DNA of 24,354 nt from JAHBXC01 sp964350875 (lineage in GTDB: Bacteria > Planctomycetota > Phycisphaerae > Phycisphaerales > UBA1924): positions 1-24,354 of the forward strand of contig CAYGLT010000035.1 in NCBI GenBank assembly GCA_964350875.1, written 5' to 3'. Both the position numbers and the translations under genes were made by a program. The number at the start of each line of letters is the position of its first letter. The first letter of the stretch is position 1. Below are positions 5,532-13,291 of this stretch, in pieces. The notes under the pieces are model-generated. The model saw only the letters and a list, made by a program, of their open reading frames with translations, had not been told where the DNA came from and did not search any database.

Positions 5532-8345
5532 TCAACCGGCCAGGCCGATCGAGCCGAGCGCCGCCTGCTGTCCCTGGAGACCGGCGATGGCCTGCTCCAT
5601 GACGATGAACTGCTGCTCCAGCCGCGCGCGCTTGCGTTCCAGTTGAAGATCGAAGTTCGCGATGCGGTCGACCTGCTGCTCGATCTGGTCGGTGAGCGTG
5701 TTCTTGCGCCGCGTCAGCAGGCCGTCGATCGAGTTGGTGTACTGGTCCGCGAGGCGCTTGATCACCTCGGCGATGCCCAGTTTCGTGGGCTCGAGTTCGC
5801 CCGTGTTGGGCGTGGTGATCAGCGGGTTTCCGTTCTCGTCCTCGAGGAGCACGGTGTCCTCGCGCGGCGCGAGGTCGTACGCGGCGAAGAGATCCTCGAC
5901 CGCCTGCGGGTTCTCGGCGAACGCCTCGCGGAACTTCTGCGCATCGAACTCGAGTTTCGCGCCGTCGCCGATCTTCACGCCGACCAGCGAGAGACGCTGG
6001 TACTCGCCGTCGACATTCAGGGGCGTGCCCTGGATCGCGGCGTAGAGGCCGGAACGGATCTGCGACACGGCGGAGTCGCCCAGCAGCGCGCCGCGCGCGT
6101 TGGTTTCCTGGTCGTACTTGTCGTACTTGTTCAGGGCGTCGATGACCTTGTTGAAGGATTCGACGAAGCCGCTGATCGCCGTCTCCATCGCCTCGGTGTC
6201 GCGCGAGACGATGAGTTCGATCGGCGTCGACGAGGTGCCTGTCAGGTTCACCGTCACGCCCGTGATGACATTCGAGAGCGAGTTCGTCGACGAGGTCAGC
6301 GCGATCGCCTGCGCCGGGTTGGTCGAGCCGTAGAACACCACGGCGTCCTGGCCCTTCGTCAGCGTGTTGAGCCCGAGGTCGACGCCCTCGGTGCTGATCG
6401 ACAACTGCCCGACGCGGCCTGAGAACTGCGAGGTGAACGAGAGCCGGAACGGGGTCGCGCCGCCGCCGTCGTTCACGATGGACGCGGTGAATCCCGGCGC
6501 GATGCCGTTGATCTTGCTCGCGATTTCCTGAAGCGTGTCGGTCGCGTCGAACTCGATCGTCTTCTCGTACGAGCCGTCGATCTTGTTCTGGCCCACGGCG
6601 CTGCTCTCGGAGGTCCCGAGCAGGTTCAGTTTCTTCGCGACATTGCCGTCGACCTCCTCGATGCGGATCGCCTGCGCGCCGCCCGAGGTGTCCTCGATCA
6701 CGATGCCGTCGCCCTGATCGTTGATCCGCGCGGTGGCGGCGATCGGGCGGCTGTTGATCGCCGCGATCAGGTCGTCGAGCGTCTTCATGTCGCTCGTCAC
6801 GCCGATCTCGGAGATCGCGCCGGTCGAGTCGACGATGCGGAAGCGCCCCGTGCCGATGCCGGCGCCGGAGTTCAGCGACGACAGACGCGTGCCGTTGCCC
6901 ATCCAGCGCGTCTGGAGGTTGCCCGATGCGGCCACGCCCGAGTCGAACGAATCGTCGAGGTTGAACGAGGCCGCGGCGTCTCCCGCGATCGTGAAAGTCC
7001 CGCCGCCCGTGGTGGTGTCGGTGATCGTCAGGCCGTTGCCCGCGTTGTTGAGCGACGCGGTCACGCCCGCGCCGGAGTTGTTGATGGCGGCGATGACATC
7101 CGAGATCGAGCCGTTGGCGTCGATCACGACATCGGTGTTGGCGCCGTTGCGCGTGGTGAAGGAGAGCGTCGTGCCCGAGATGCCCGCGCCGCCGTTGAGC
7201 GACGACACGAGCGTGCTGTTCAGGCCCGCGATGACGCGCCGGCCCGACAGGGTGTCCGTGTTCGTGGTCCCGAGGATTCCCAGGTCGCGCGCGGTGGTGC
7301 GGCCCGCGTCGGACTCGGCGACGGTGAGCGAGCCGCCCCCGCCCGTGGTGTCGGTGAGTTCCAGCGACACGCCGTCCGCCGCGATCGACGCGGTGACCTT
7401 GCCGCCCGTGTCTTCCTCGATGCGGTCGATCACATCCTGGAGCGTCGAGGAGCCTGCGCGGGTGACCTCGTTCTGCGCGTCGACGACCTGTCCGAGGCGG
7501 ATGTTGTGGACCGAGCCGTCGCGCGCGGTGATGCGCAGGTCGGAGGTCACGCCCGAGCGGATGCCCACGCCGGTTCCGTCGTTGAGGGCGTTGAGGGCGG
7601 TCGTGCCCGAGAGCGAGTTGATCGCCGTGCCGGTGATGACGCCCGTGCCGCTGTTGCCCGCGATGCCGAGCGAGGTGGCGGTGCTGCTTCCGAACGCGTT
7701 CTCGATGCGGAGGTTGCCGCCGCCGCCCGAGACATCCTCGATGACGAGGCGGTCGCCGTCGACGCTGGCCTGCACGGCGACGCCCGAGGCGCTGTTGATG
7801 CGTTCGATGACCTCGTCGATCGAGATGGCGGTCGAGAGGTCGATCTCGGCGGAATCGCCTGTGCGGTCGGTGATCTGGATTTTGCCTCGCGCGACGCCCG
7901 CGCCGCCGTTGAGGTCGGCGAGGCGCGTGCCGGTGGAGAGGCGTCCGCCGCCGATCTCGACGCTGAGCGAGGTGAGGCCGACGCCCGAGGTGTCACGATC
8001 GGTGAACCCTCGCGAGATCTGCTGTTCGCTGGTGACCAGGCGGTTGACGATGAAGTTGTACGCGCCGGGGGAGGCGGAGGTGCTGGCGGTGGCCGAGAGC
8101 ACGCTGGTGTTGGACGAGGTGGCCTTGGCCGCGTCGAAGACGCGGTTGAAGCGCATGGCGCCCGCCGAGGTGCGGAGGGCGAGGAGTTGTGAGTTCACAT
8201 CGAGGTACGCGGCCTGCTGCGTCTGCAACTGCACGATGCGTTGCTGCGCGAAGATCTTCGGACGCGACTCGATGGACAGGAGTTGTTCGATGATGCTCTG
8301 GGTGTCGATGCCAGAGACGAGACCGGAACTGGAAATGCCGCCCAT
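5532..8345 (-). CDS. fliD: Flagellar cap protein FliD (hook-associated protein 2), expanded
   Basis: A 937-residue protein, about twice the length of the enterobacterial form. The N-terminal FliD_N domain begins ISSSGLVSGIDTQSIIEQLL and covers about residues 1-115. Four tandem units of 85-110 residues of flagellin hook IN type follow at about 142-229, 251-358, 379-465 and 487-577, each opening with an LN(G/D/S)G(A/T)G(I/V) turn. A less typical fifth unit lies at about 598-660. The FliD_C domain covers about 700-937, with LLGDSAVSQIRSGL and a final coiled-coil helix rich in Gln, Arg and Leu. It caps the growing filament and helps flagellin fold. GAGGGAGGGA precedes the ATG. A small unknown gene lies upstream and fliS downstream. 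Confidence 0.94.
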   Translation of the reverse strand: MGGISSSGLVSGIDTQSIIEQLLSIESRPKIFAQQRIVQLQTQQAAYLDVNSQLLALRTSAGAMRFNRVFDAAKATSSNTSVLSATASTSASPGAYNFIVNRLVTSEQQISRGFTDRDTSGVGLTSLSVEIGGGRLSTGTRLADLNGGAGVARGKIQITDRTGDSAEIDLSTAISIDEVIERINSASGVAVQASVDGDRLVIEDVSGGGGNLRIENAFGSSTATSLGIAGNSGTGVITGTAINSLSGTTALNALNDGTGVGIRSGVTSDLRITARDGSVHNIRLGQVVDAQNEVTRAGSSTLQDVIDRIEEDTGGKVTASIAADGVSLELTDTTGGGGSLTVAESDAGRTTARDLGILGTTNTDTLSGRRVIAGLNSTLVSSLNGGAGISGTTLSFTTRNGANTDVVIDANGSISDVIAAINNSGAGVTASLNNAGNGLTITDTTTGGGTFTIAGDAAASFNLDDSFDSGVAASGNLQTRWMGNGTRLSSLNSGAGIGTGRFRIVDSTGAISEIGVTSDMKTLDDLIAAINSRPIAATARINDQGDGIVIEDTSGGAQAIRIEEVDGNVAKKLNLLGTSESSAVGQNKIDGSYEKTIEFDATDTLQEIASKINGIAPGFTASIVNDGGGATPFRLSFTSQFSGRVGQLSISTEGVDLGLNTLTKGQDAVVFYGSTNPAQAIALTSSTNSLSNVITGVTVNLTGTSSTPIELIVSRDTEAMETAISGFVESFNKVIDALNKYDKYDQETNARGALLGDSAVSQIRSGLYAAIQGTPLNVDGEYQRLSLVGVKIGDGAKLEFDAQKFREAFAENPQAVEDLFAAYDLAPREDTVLLEDENGNPLITTPNTGELEPTKLGIAEVIKRLADQYTNSIDGLLTRRKNTLTDQIEQQVDRIANFDLQLERKRARLEQQFIVMEQAIAGLQGQQAALGSIGLAG
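6615..7922 (-). repeat. Tandem flagellin-hook-IN repeats inside fliD
   Basis: Encodes residues about 142-577 of FliD. Each unit shows an LN.G.G turn, an ITD/TTRNG strand, a .DVI..IN helix, a second GVSLELTDT/GLTITDT strand and a closing LGILG/LNLLG element. The units are diverged at the DNA level, so the duplications are old. Confidence 0.75.
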
Positions 8346-8462
8346 GGTGGGATCCCTCCCTCAAAGTGGCCCTCGTTGGCCGGGCGAAACCTGAACGCGC
8401 ATTCGCCGCGCGGAGTGCGCGGCGTCTGCGCAACACACATAGGGTCCGCGCCCCGCGCTGCC

Positions 8463-8699
8463 TCAGGCGGCGCGGAGGGTGTACGGGTCCGCAATCGCGG
8501 CGCCGCCGATCGAGTGCTCTGGTGCGCGGTGGGTCGGGACATCGAGCCCGCGCTTGCGGAGGCTCATCACATCGCTCGCCCAGGACGAGACCAGACGACC
8601 GAACACCTGCTGCGCATTGCGCACGCTGGGGTGACGCGCGTCGAGGGCTCCCGCCTGAATCGGGGCGTTGACGACGAAGGGGCCTTTGGTGGTATCCAT
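8463..8699 (-). CDS. Small protein of unknown function upstream of fliD
   Basis: A 78-residue hydrophilic protein starting MDTTKGPFVVNAPIQAGALD. The middle is helix-like (VRNAQQVFGRLVSSWASDVMSLRKRG). There is no signal peptide, membrane segment or Cys. The ATG at 8699 is preceded by GGGAGCGGAG. It ends 117 bp before fliD on the same strand, so it is probably the first gene of the fliD-fliS unit and could have a flagellar role. It shows no resemblance to FlaG that I can defend. The frame fits the codon bias of its neighbours. Confidence 0.55.
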   Translation of the reverse strand: MDTTKGPFVVNAPIQAGALDARHPSVRNAQQVFGRLVSSWASDVMSLRKRGLDVPTHRAPEHSIGGAAIADPYTLRAA

Positions 8700-8775
8700 A
8701 ACACTCCGCTCCCTCACTGGCCGGACGCGACTGTGGGGCGACGCTCGCCCTCGCGTTCGGCGTTCTCGGGATTGA

Positions 8776-8803
8776 GGATCGGCCGATGCCGACCTCGACT
8801 TCA
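8776..8803 (-). promoter_or_regulatory. Possible sigma-28 (FliA) promoter for the fliD unit
   Basis: On the complement, TGAAGTCG and GCCGATCC are separated by 12 nt. The sigma-28 consensus is TAAAGTTT-N11-GCCGATAA, so the -10 matches 6 of 8 bases, the -35 starts T-AA, and the spacer is one base long. It lies about 77 nt before the small gene that leads the fliD-fliS cluster. The -10 overlaps the palindrome ATCGGCCGAT. Confidence 0.35.
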
Positions 8804-8844
8804 GTGCCGGATAACCAGATCGACCGGCGCCTCTCCCCCACGCA

Positions 8845-8876
8845 AACCACGGGCCTCTTTTCGGGCCGCCGTGGTT
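8845..8876. other. Inverted repeat between the divergent fliD and mlaF units
   Basis: AACCACGG (8845-8852) is an exact inverted match of CCGTGGTT (8869-8876), with further GGCC pairing inside and a T-rich loop. It lies in the divergent intergenic region, so it may be an operator or an RNA hairpin. No T-tract follows on the plus strand. Confidence 0.35.
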
Positions 8877-8949
8877 CTCGGACCTGACCTGTGAAGAAAT
8901 CGCCCCGTCGGCGACGGTCCGGGAAGTCGCGTCCCCCCGATGGCCGATG

Positions 8950-8955
8950 TAGAGT
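8950..8955 (+). promoter_or_regulatory. -10-like hexamer before the MlaF-type ATPase
   Basis: TAGAGT lies 10 nt before the ATG at 8966, and no Shine-Dalgarno sequence is visible. The same arrangement precedes the NUDIX gene. Confidence 0.35.
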
Positions 8956-8965
8956 AAACGCCAAC

Positions 8966-9928
8966 ATGGGTGAGGAGCGCACTATCTCGCAGGAGCGGGC
9001 GGCGGAAGCCGTCCCGGCAACGCCTGAGGGGGAGAAACCCCCACGCGATGTCATTGTGCGCATGCGGGATGTCACCAAGATCTACGACGGGCGAACCGTT
9101 CTGGACCGCCTGAATCTGGATGTGAAGCGCGGCGAGACCATGGTCATCATGGGCGGGTCGGGCTCGGGCAAGTCCACCTCCCTGCGCATCATGATCGGCT
9201 CGGTCACCCCCGAGCGGGGGAAGGTCTGGATCTTCGGCGAGGAGATCACCTGCCTCGAAGAGGAGGCGATGAACGAGGTCCGCAAGCGTTTCGGCATCCT
9301 CTTTCAGTCCGGCGCGCTCTTCAATTCGATGACCGTCGCCGAGAATGTCGCCCTGCCCCTGCGCGAGCACACCAATCTGGCGCCGGACATCATCGATATC
9401 CAGGTGAAGATCAAACTCGAACTCGTGGGGCTCCGGGAGCACGCGAACAAGTTCCCCGGGATGCTGTCGGGAGGCATGAAGAAGCGCGCGGGGCTCGCCC
9501 GGGCGCTCGCTCTCGACCCTCAACTGCTGTTCTACGACGAGCCGAGCGCCGGCCTCGACCCGGTGACCAGCGCCGAGATCGACCGGCTCATCGTCGATCT
9601 CTCGCGGAAACTGGGCGTCACCAGCATCGTGGTGACCCACGAGATGGACAGCGCCTTCACGATCGCCGACCGGATGGCCATGCTCGACAAGGGCAAGATG
9701 ATCGCCGTCGAGTCGCGCGAGTGGTACGACGAACTGCGCAAGACCAGCGACGAAGAGGCGGCGAAGATGGACGAGCGCAAGCGCCTGATCCGTCAGTTCC
9801 TGCGCGGCGACGCGATCGGTCCGATCACCCAGCGTCGCACGCAGAGCAGTTACGAGGAAGACCTCTTCGGATTTCAACCAGACCTCATGCCCAGCCGGCC
9901 GAGCATCGAGCCGACCCGCGCGCGATAG
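8966..9928 (+). CDS. mlaF: MlaF-type ABC transporter ATPase
   Basis: A 320-residue cytoplasmic ATPase of the MCE lipid-transport group (MlaF/Ttg2A). It has Walker A GGSGSGKST (63-71), Q114 in FQSG, signature LSGGMKKRAGLARA (167-180), Walker B LLFYDEP (187-193, E192) and H225 in THEMDS. SGGM instead of SGGQ and the THEMDSAFTIADR segment are typical of MlaF. The C-terminal 60 residues are an added charged tail. The ATG at 8966 is chosen because family homology begins only near residue 28; a GTG at 8891 would add 25 very basic residues. An MCE protein follows 15 bp after the stop. No MlaE-type permease gene is adjacent. The likely task is lipid movement between the membranes. Confidence 0.9.
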   Translation: MGEERTISQERAAEAVPATPEGEKPPRDVIVRMRDVTKIYDGRTVLDRLNLDVKRGETMVIMGGSGSGKSTSLRIMIGSVTPERGKVWIFGEEITCLEEEAMNEVRKRFGILFQSGALFNSMTVAENVALPLREHTNLAPDIIDIQVKIKLELVGLREHANKFPGMLSGGMKKRAGLARALALDPQLLFYDEPSAGLDPVTSAEIDRLIVDLSRKLGVTSIVVTHEMDSAFTIADRMAMLDKGKMIAVESREWYDELRKTSDEEAAKMDERKRLIRQFLRGDAIGPITQRRTQSSYEEDLFGFQPDLMPSRPSIEPTRAR

Positions 9929-9943
9929 ACCACGGAGTTCCCG

Positions 9944-11242
9944 ATGGCCCGACAGAGAAGCGACGCCGACAACCTGCGTGCAGGGTTCTTCCTGCTCATC
10001 GCGCTCATCGCCGCCGTCACCGTGGTGCTGATCCTCGCGGGCGTGGGCGACAAACTGAAGCGGCGCACCGCGTACACCGTGTTCTTCCCGCTGGGCTCCG
10101 ATCCCACGGGGCTGGAGATCAACTCGCAGGTGATCGTGAACGGGCGTCCGGTGGGCGTGGTCGCGGGCATCAACCTCGACCTTGATCCCTCCGACGCCGA
10201 CGCCGACGGAACCTATTACAAGATCCTCGTTGATCGCAAGATCAAGTTCTACGGCGAGCCGATGGCGTATCTGAACCGTCCCCTGCTCGGCGCGGGCGGG
10301 ACGCTCAATTTCCCGACCATCGGCGCTGTCGGCAAGGTCCCCGCGGATCCTCCGGGCACGCAGTTCAAGGGCGCGATCGCGCCGCCCAGTTTCCTCGCGC
10401 AGGCGGGGTACGGTCCGAAGCAGCAGGCGCAGATGCAGGACATCCTCGCGCGCGGCTCGGCGTTCGCCGACGAACTCGAGTCGATGGTGAAGGACTTCCG
10501 CGAGAACACCTACCCCCAGATCACCGAGATGATCACCGGGGCGCGCACGCACCTGGACGGGTGGCTTGTGTCGGGCGACCGCATCGTCGCGAATGTTGAT
10601 CAGGCGACCGCCAAGTTCCCGCAGATCACCGATTCCGTCGATTCGGGCGTGCAGGAGGCGCGAGGCCTGATCGCGTCGGCGCAGGGCACCATCGACGACA
10701 ACCGCGAGAACATCCAGGCCACCGTCCAGAACGCCAAGGACGCGTCCGCGCGGTTCGATGACCTCATCGCCTCGCTCCAGACCGACACCAAGCCGACGCT
10801 CGACGCGATGCTGACCGACGCCCGCGACGCGATGGACAAGGTCAGCCATGCCGTTCAGAATGTGGACGGTCTGCTCGCCGAGTCGTCGCCCTCGCTCCGG
10901 CGCACCGTCACCAACGCGCGGCTGGCGTCCGATCAACTGAAACTGACGCTCGAAGAGGTCCGCCGCTCGCCTTGGCGCCTGCTCTACCGCCCGGACACGC
11001 GGGAACTGGAGTTCGAACTTCTGTACGACGCCGCCCGCATCTATGCGCAGGCGGTGGGCAACCTGCGTGAGACCAGCCAGTCGCTCGAGATCGCGGCCAA
11101 CGCCCCGGCGGGTTCGCTCAACGCCGCCCGGGCTGAGGAACTCAACGCGGAACTCACTTCGGCGTTCGAGGCGTATCAGGCCGCCGAGAGGGCTTTTTTG
11201 GACCTCATCATCGAGAAGAACCCGGCGGGTTCTGGCCGCTGA
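9944..11242 (+). CDS. mlaD: MlaD/MCE-domain lipid transport protein
   Basis: A 432-residue protein with one N-terminal transmembrane helix (about 13-34), an MCE domain (about 42-125, including VIVNGRPVGVVAGI) and a long, largely helical C-terminal region. The helical part (about 150-430) is rich in Ala, Asp, Gln and Thr, as in MCE proteins whose helices form a tube or needle across the periplasm. Residues 334-360 include SPWRLLYRPDTRELE, a Pro/Arg-rich break also seen in planctomycete MCE proteins, from memory. GGAG lies 6 nt before the ATG. It is co-directional with, and 15 bp from, the MlaF-type ATPase, its likely partner. The substrate is presumably a phospholipid; the exact lipid cannot be told from sequence. 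Confidence 0.87.
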   Translation: MARQRSDADNLRAGFFLLIALIAAVTVVLILAGVGDKLKRRTAYTVFFPLGSDPTGLEINSQVIVNGRPVGVVAGINLDLDPSDADADGTYYKILVDRKIKFYGEPMAYLNRPLLGAGGTLNFPTIGAVGKVPADPPGTQFKGAIAPPSFLAQAGYGPKQQAQMQDILARGSAFADELESMVKDFRENTYPQITEMITGARTHLDGWLVSGDRIVANVDQATAKFPQITDSVDSGVQEARGLIASAQGTIDDNRENIQATVQNAKDASARFDDLIASLQTDTKPTLDAMLTDARDAMDKVSHAVQNVDGLLAESSPSLRRTVTNARLASDQLKLTLEEVRRSPWRLLYRPDTRELEFELLYDAARIYAQAVGNLRETSQSLEIAANAPAGSLNAARAEELNAELTSAFEAYQAAERAFLDLIIEKNPAGSGR

Positions 11243-11430
11243 TTCCTCCGGAATGAACCCTCGGACGGGCATCGCGCCGATGAATGGTGTGCACGGTTGC
11301 TTGCTGTCGCGCGTCTGAGCGCGGGAGCAATCGTCGCGCGCGAACGACGAACAATGGAGCGTCCGACGCCGCGTCTTCCTCAACTCGCGCGCTCCCGAGG
11401 CGCGTTTCCCCGAACACGGACCGCACACCC

Positions 11431-12276
11431 ATGGGCGCATTCCGCCGCTCGATGACCGCGAACTTCTGCCCCCTTCTCCTGCGCGTGGCGCTGGGAGTCA
11501 CCTTTCTGTGGGCGGGATACCCCAAGGTGTTCGTGAAAGACGCGCTCCCACCCGAGAAGGTCGCGCAACTCGCGAATCTGGGCGTGAAGCGTGCGCAGGA
11601 CGCCGCCGTCGGCGCGACGGCCACGCCGCCCGCGACAAAGGACGCCGCTCCATCCACGCCCGAGGGCGCGCTGCCGGATCCGTCGAGCGGGCTGACCGCC
11701 GAGCCGCGTGTGACCTTCGTTCAGAACACCCCGCCCGCGGCGAGGGTCTACACCGCCGCGGATTTCGCGGCCGATGTCGAGTTCGCGCGTCTGTATCAGG
11801 TCGCGCTGATGCTCGAAGACCGCGCTGCGGGCGACAAGCCGATCTGGCCCAAGGCGCTCTCGGGCGAGCCGTGGTCGATCCGCCTCGCGCACGCCGTGGC
11901 GTGGACCGAACTGCTCGCGGGGCTCTTCATCCTTGTCGGGCTGTTCACCCCCCTGTCGGCGTTCGCCATCGCGTGCGTGATGGGCACGGCCATGTGGCTC
12001 ACGCAGATCGGCCCGGCCACGCTGGGCGGCGGGCAGAGCATGCTCGGCTTCCTCCCCCCACTCAAGAACTTCGAGTACGACCCGTTCGGTTGGCAGACTT
12101 TCGTCTTCCAACTGTCGCTGTTCGCCATGGCGGTGTCGCTGATGTTCAGCGGCGCGGGCGCCCTCAGTTTCGATCGGTTTATTTTCGGCGCCCGCAATCC
12201 GGATGGATCGTCGAAGCGCGGTCGGGCGTCGTACAACTCCGGTGATGACGAGGACGAGGACGAAGACGAGGAATGA
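11431..12276 (+). CDS. DoxX-like membrane protein with large insertion and acidic tail
   Basis: A 281-residue membrane protein of DoxX/DoxD type. The first transmembrane segment, LLLRVALGVTFLWAGYPKVF (15-34), carries the usual R...G..F...G..K pattern. An Ala/Pro-rich insertion of about 110 residues follows, then further segments at about 153-193 (LLAGLFILVGLFTPLSAFAI within it) and 222-245. The C-terminus ends in a run of Asp and Glu (DDEDEDEDEE). DoxX proteins are usually 130-180 residues, so both the insertion and the tail are extra. The ATG at 11431 is used; an ATG at 11452 is possible. The last 32 bp overlap the vWA gene. Some DoxX proteins act in redox or quinone-linked systems; no specific role can be assigned here. 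Confidence 0.75.
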   Translation: MGAFRRSMTANFCPLLLRVALGVTFLWAGYPKVFVKDALPPEKVAQLANLGVKRAQDAAVGATATPPATKDAAPSTPEGALPDPSSGLTAEPRVTFVQNTPPAARVYTAADFAADVEFARLYQVALMLEDRAAGDKPIWPKALSGEPWSIRLAHAVAWTELLAGLFILVGLFTPLSAFAIACVMGTAMWLTQIGPATLGGGQSMLGFLPPLKNFEYDPFGWQTFVFQLSLFAMAVSLMFSGAGALSFDRFIFGARNPDGSSKRGRASYNSGDDEDEDEDEE

Positions 12277-13291
12277 TCGGCCGCTCGCGCGGGCGCTCTC
12301 CGTTGTCGGGCTCGACCCCGTCGGGGGATGGTCGCTCGTCGGTTCGGTCGGCTTCCATGTCGCGTTGCTGAGCGTCGCGCTCGCTGCTGCGGCGATCGGC
12401 GCGCGGGAGTTCAGGCCGGGCGAAGCGAGGGCCCCCGCCGGGCTCAGCGTGCCCGTCGTTTCGACGACCGATCTTCAGCCGCTTTCGACCGATATGCCTC
12501 AGCCCGCGCAGGCCGCTCCCACGCAGCCGTCGCCCGCGCAGATGCGTCAGCCGAATCCGTCGGTGATGGCGCCGGCCGCGCTGTTCGATGCGCGCGACAT
12601 CCCGACTGACTTCGCCGCGCCCCTCGCCGCGCCGCTCGTGCAGGCGAGCACCCCCCCCGACACCGGCGCGATGCGTTCGGCGCCCACGGTCTTCGGCGTG
12701 TCGGGCCAGCGCGAGGCGCAGCGCGTGGTCTACATCGTGGATGTTTCGGGCTCGATGGTCGCCGCGCTCCCCGTCGTGCTGGGCGAGGTGGCGCGCTCCA
12801 TTGATGCGCTCGCGCCGGAGCAGCGGTTCACCGTGGGCGTGTTCGGCGCCGGCGCGGTCCGGGCGCCGACGAACCTGGCGCCACGGGGCGACACGCTCAT
12901 CGCCGCGACGGAATCGAACAAGGCCGCCGTGCGCCGCTGGCTTCGGACGATCGAGGCGCGGGGCGGCGGGGACGCGCTGGATGCGCTGCGCTGGGGGCTG
13001 GAGCAGCGCCCTGATATCCTGTTCGTCATGGCCAAGGGGATCAGCGATCGAGGGCAGAACGGCGCGCAGCGCGACGCGGCCGCGGCGCAGTTCCTCGCCG
13101 AACTCGAGCGGCTCAACCCGAGAGACGCCGACACCGATTATCGACCGGTGCGCATCCGCACCATCGAGTTCTTCGACGCCGACGCCGCGCACCTCCTCGA
13201 GAGGATCGGTGTCGAGCACGGCGAGTTCGGCGGGGCATCGCCCGGGTCCGGGCACCGTTTCATCTCGCGCAGGGAGTTTGGTCTCGAATGA
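12245..13291 (+). CDS. Membrane-anchored von Willebrand factor A domain protein
   Basis: A 348-residue protein. An N-terminal hydrophobic segment (about 30-52, VGSVGFHVALLSVALAAAAI) anchors it. A Pro/Ala/Gln-rich linker (about 55-150) follows, then a vWA domain from about 159 with VVYIVDVSGSM, the metal-ion-dependent adhesion site DxSxS (D166, S168, S170). The later strand RFTVGVFGAG and DILFVMAKGISDR fit the vWA fold. The start chosen, ATG at 12245, overlaps the end of the DoxX-like gene by 32 bp, and the stop overlaps the next start by 4 bp (ATGA), so the three genes are probably translationally coupled. vWA domains mediate protein-protein contacts; the partner may be the downstream secreted protein, by inference from position. 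Confidence 0.78.
   Translation: MTRTRTKTRNDRPLARALSVVGLDPVGGWSLVGSVGFHVALLSVALAAAAIGAREFRPGEARAPAGLSVPVVSTTDLQPLSTDMPQPAQAAPTQPSPAQMRQPNPSVMAPAALFDARDIPTDFAAPLAAPLVQASTPPDTGAMRSAPTVFGVSGQREAQRVVYIVDVSGSMVAALPVVLGEVARSIDALAPEQRFTVGVFGAGAVRAPTNLAPRGDTLIAATESNKAAVRRWLRTIEARGGGDALDALRWGLEQRPDILFVMAKGISDRGQNGAQRDAAAAQFLAELERLNPRDADTDYRPVRIRTIEFFDADAAHLLERIGVEHGEFGGASPGSGHRFISRREFGLE

Noticed and set aside
6721..8394. Long plus-strand frame opposite fliD
   Set aside because: It is Pro/Ser-rich low-complexity antisense of fliD with no ribosome-binding site or domain.
8801..11440. Very long open frame on the minus strand opposite mlaF and mlaD
   Set aside because: It is Arg/Gly/Val-rich with no motif or start signal, while the plus-strand frames carry complete ABC and MCE motifs; it is a high-GC shadow frame.
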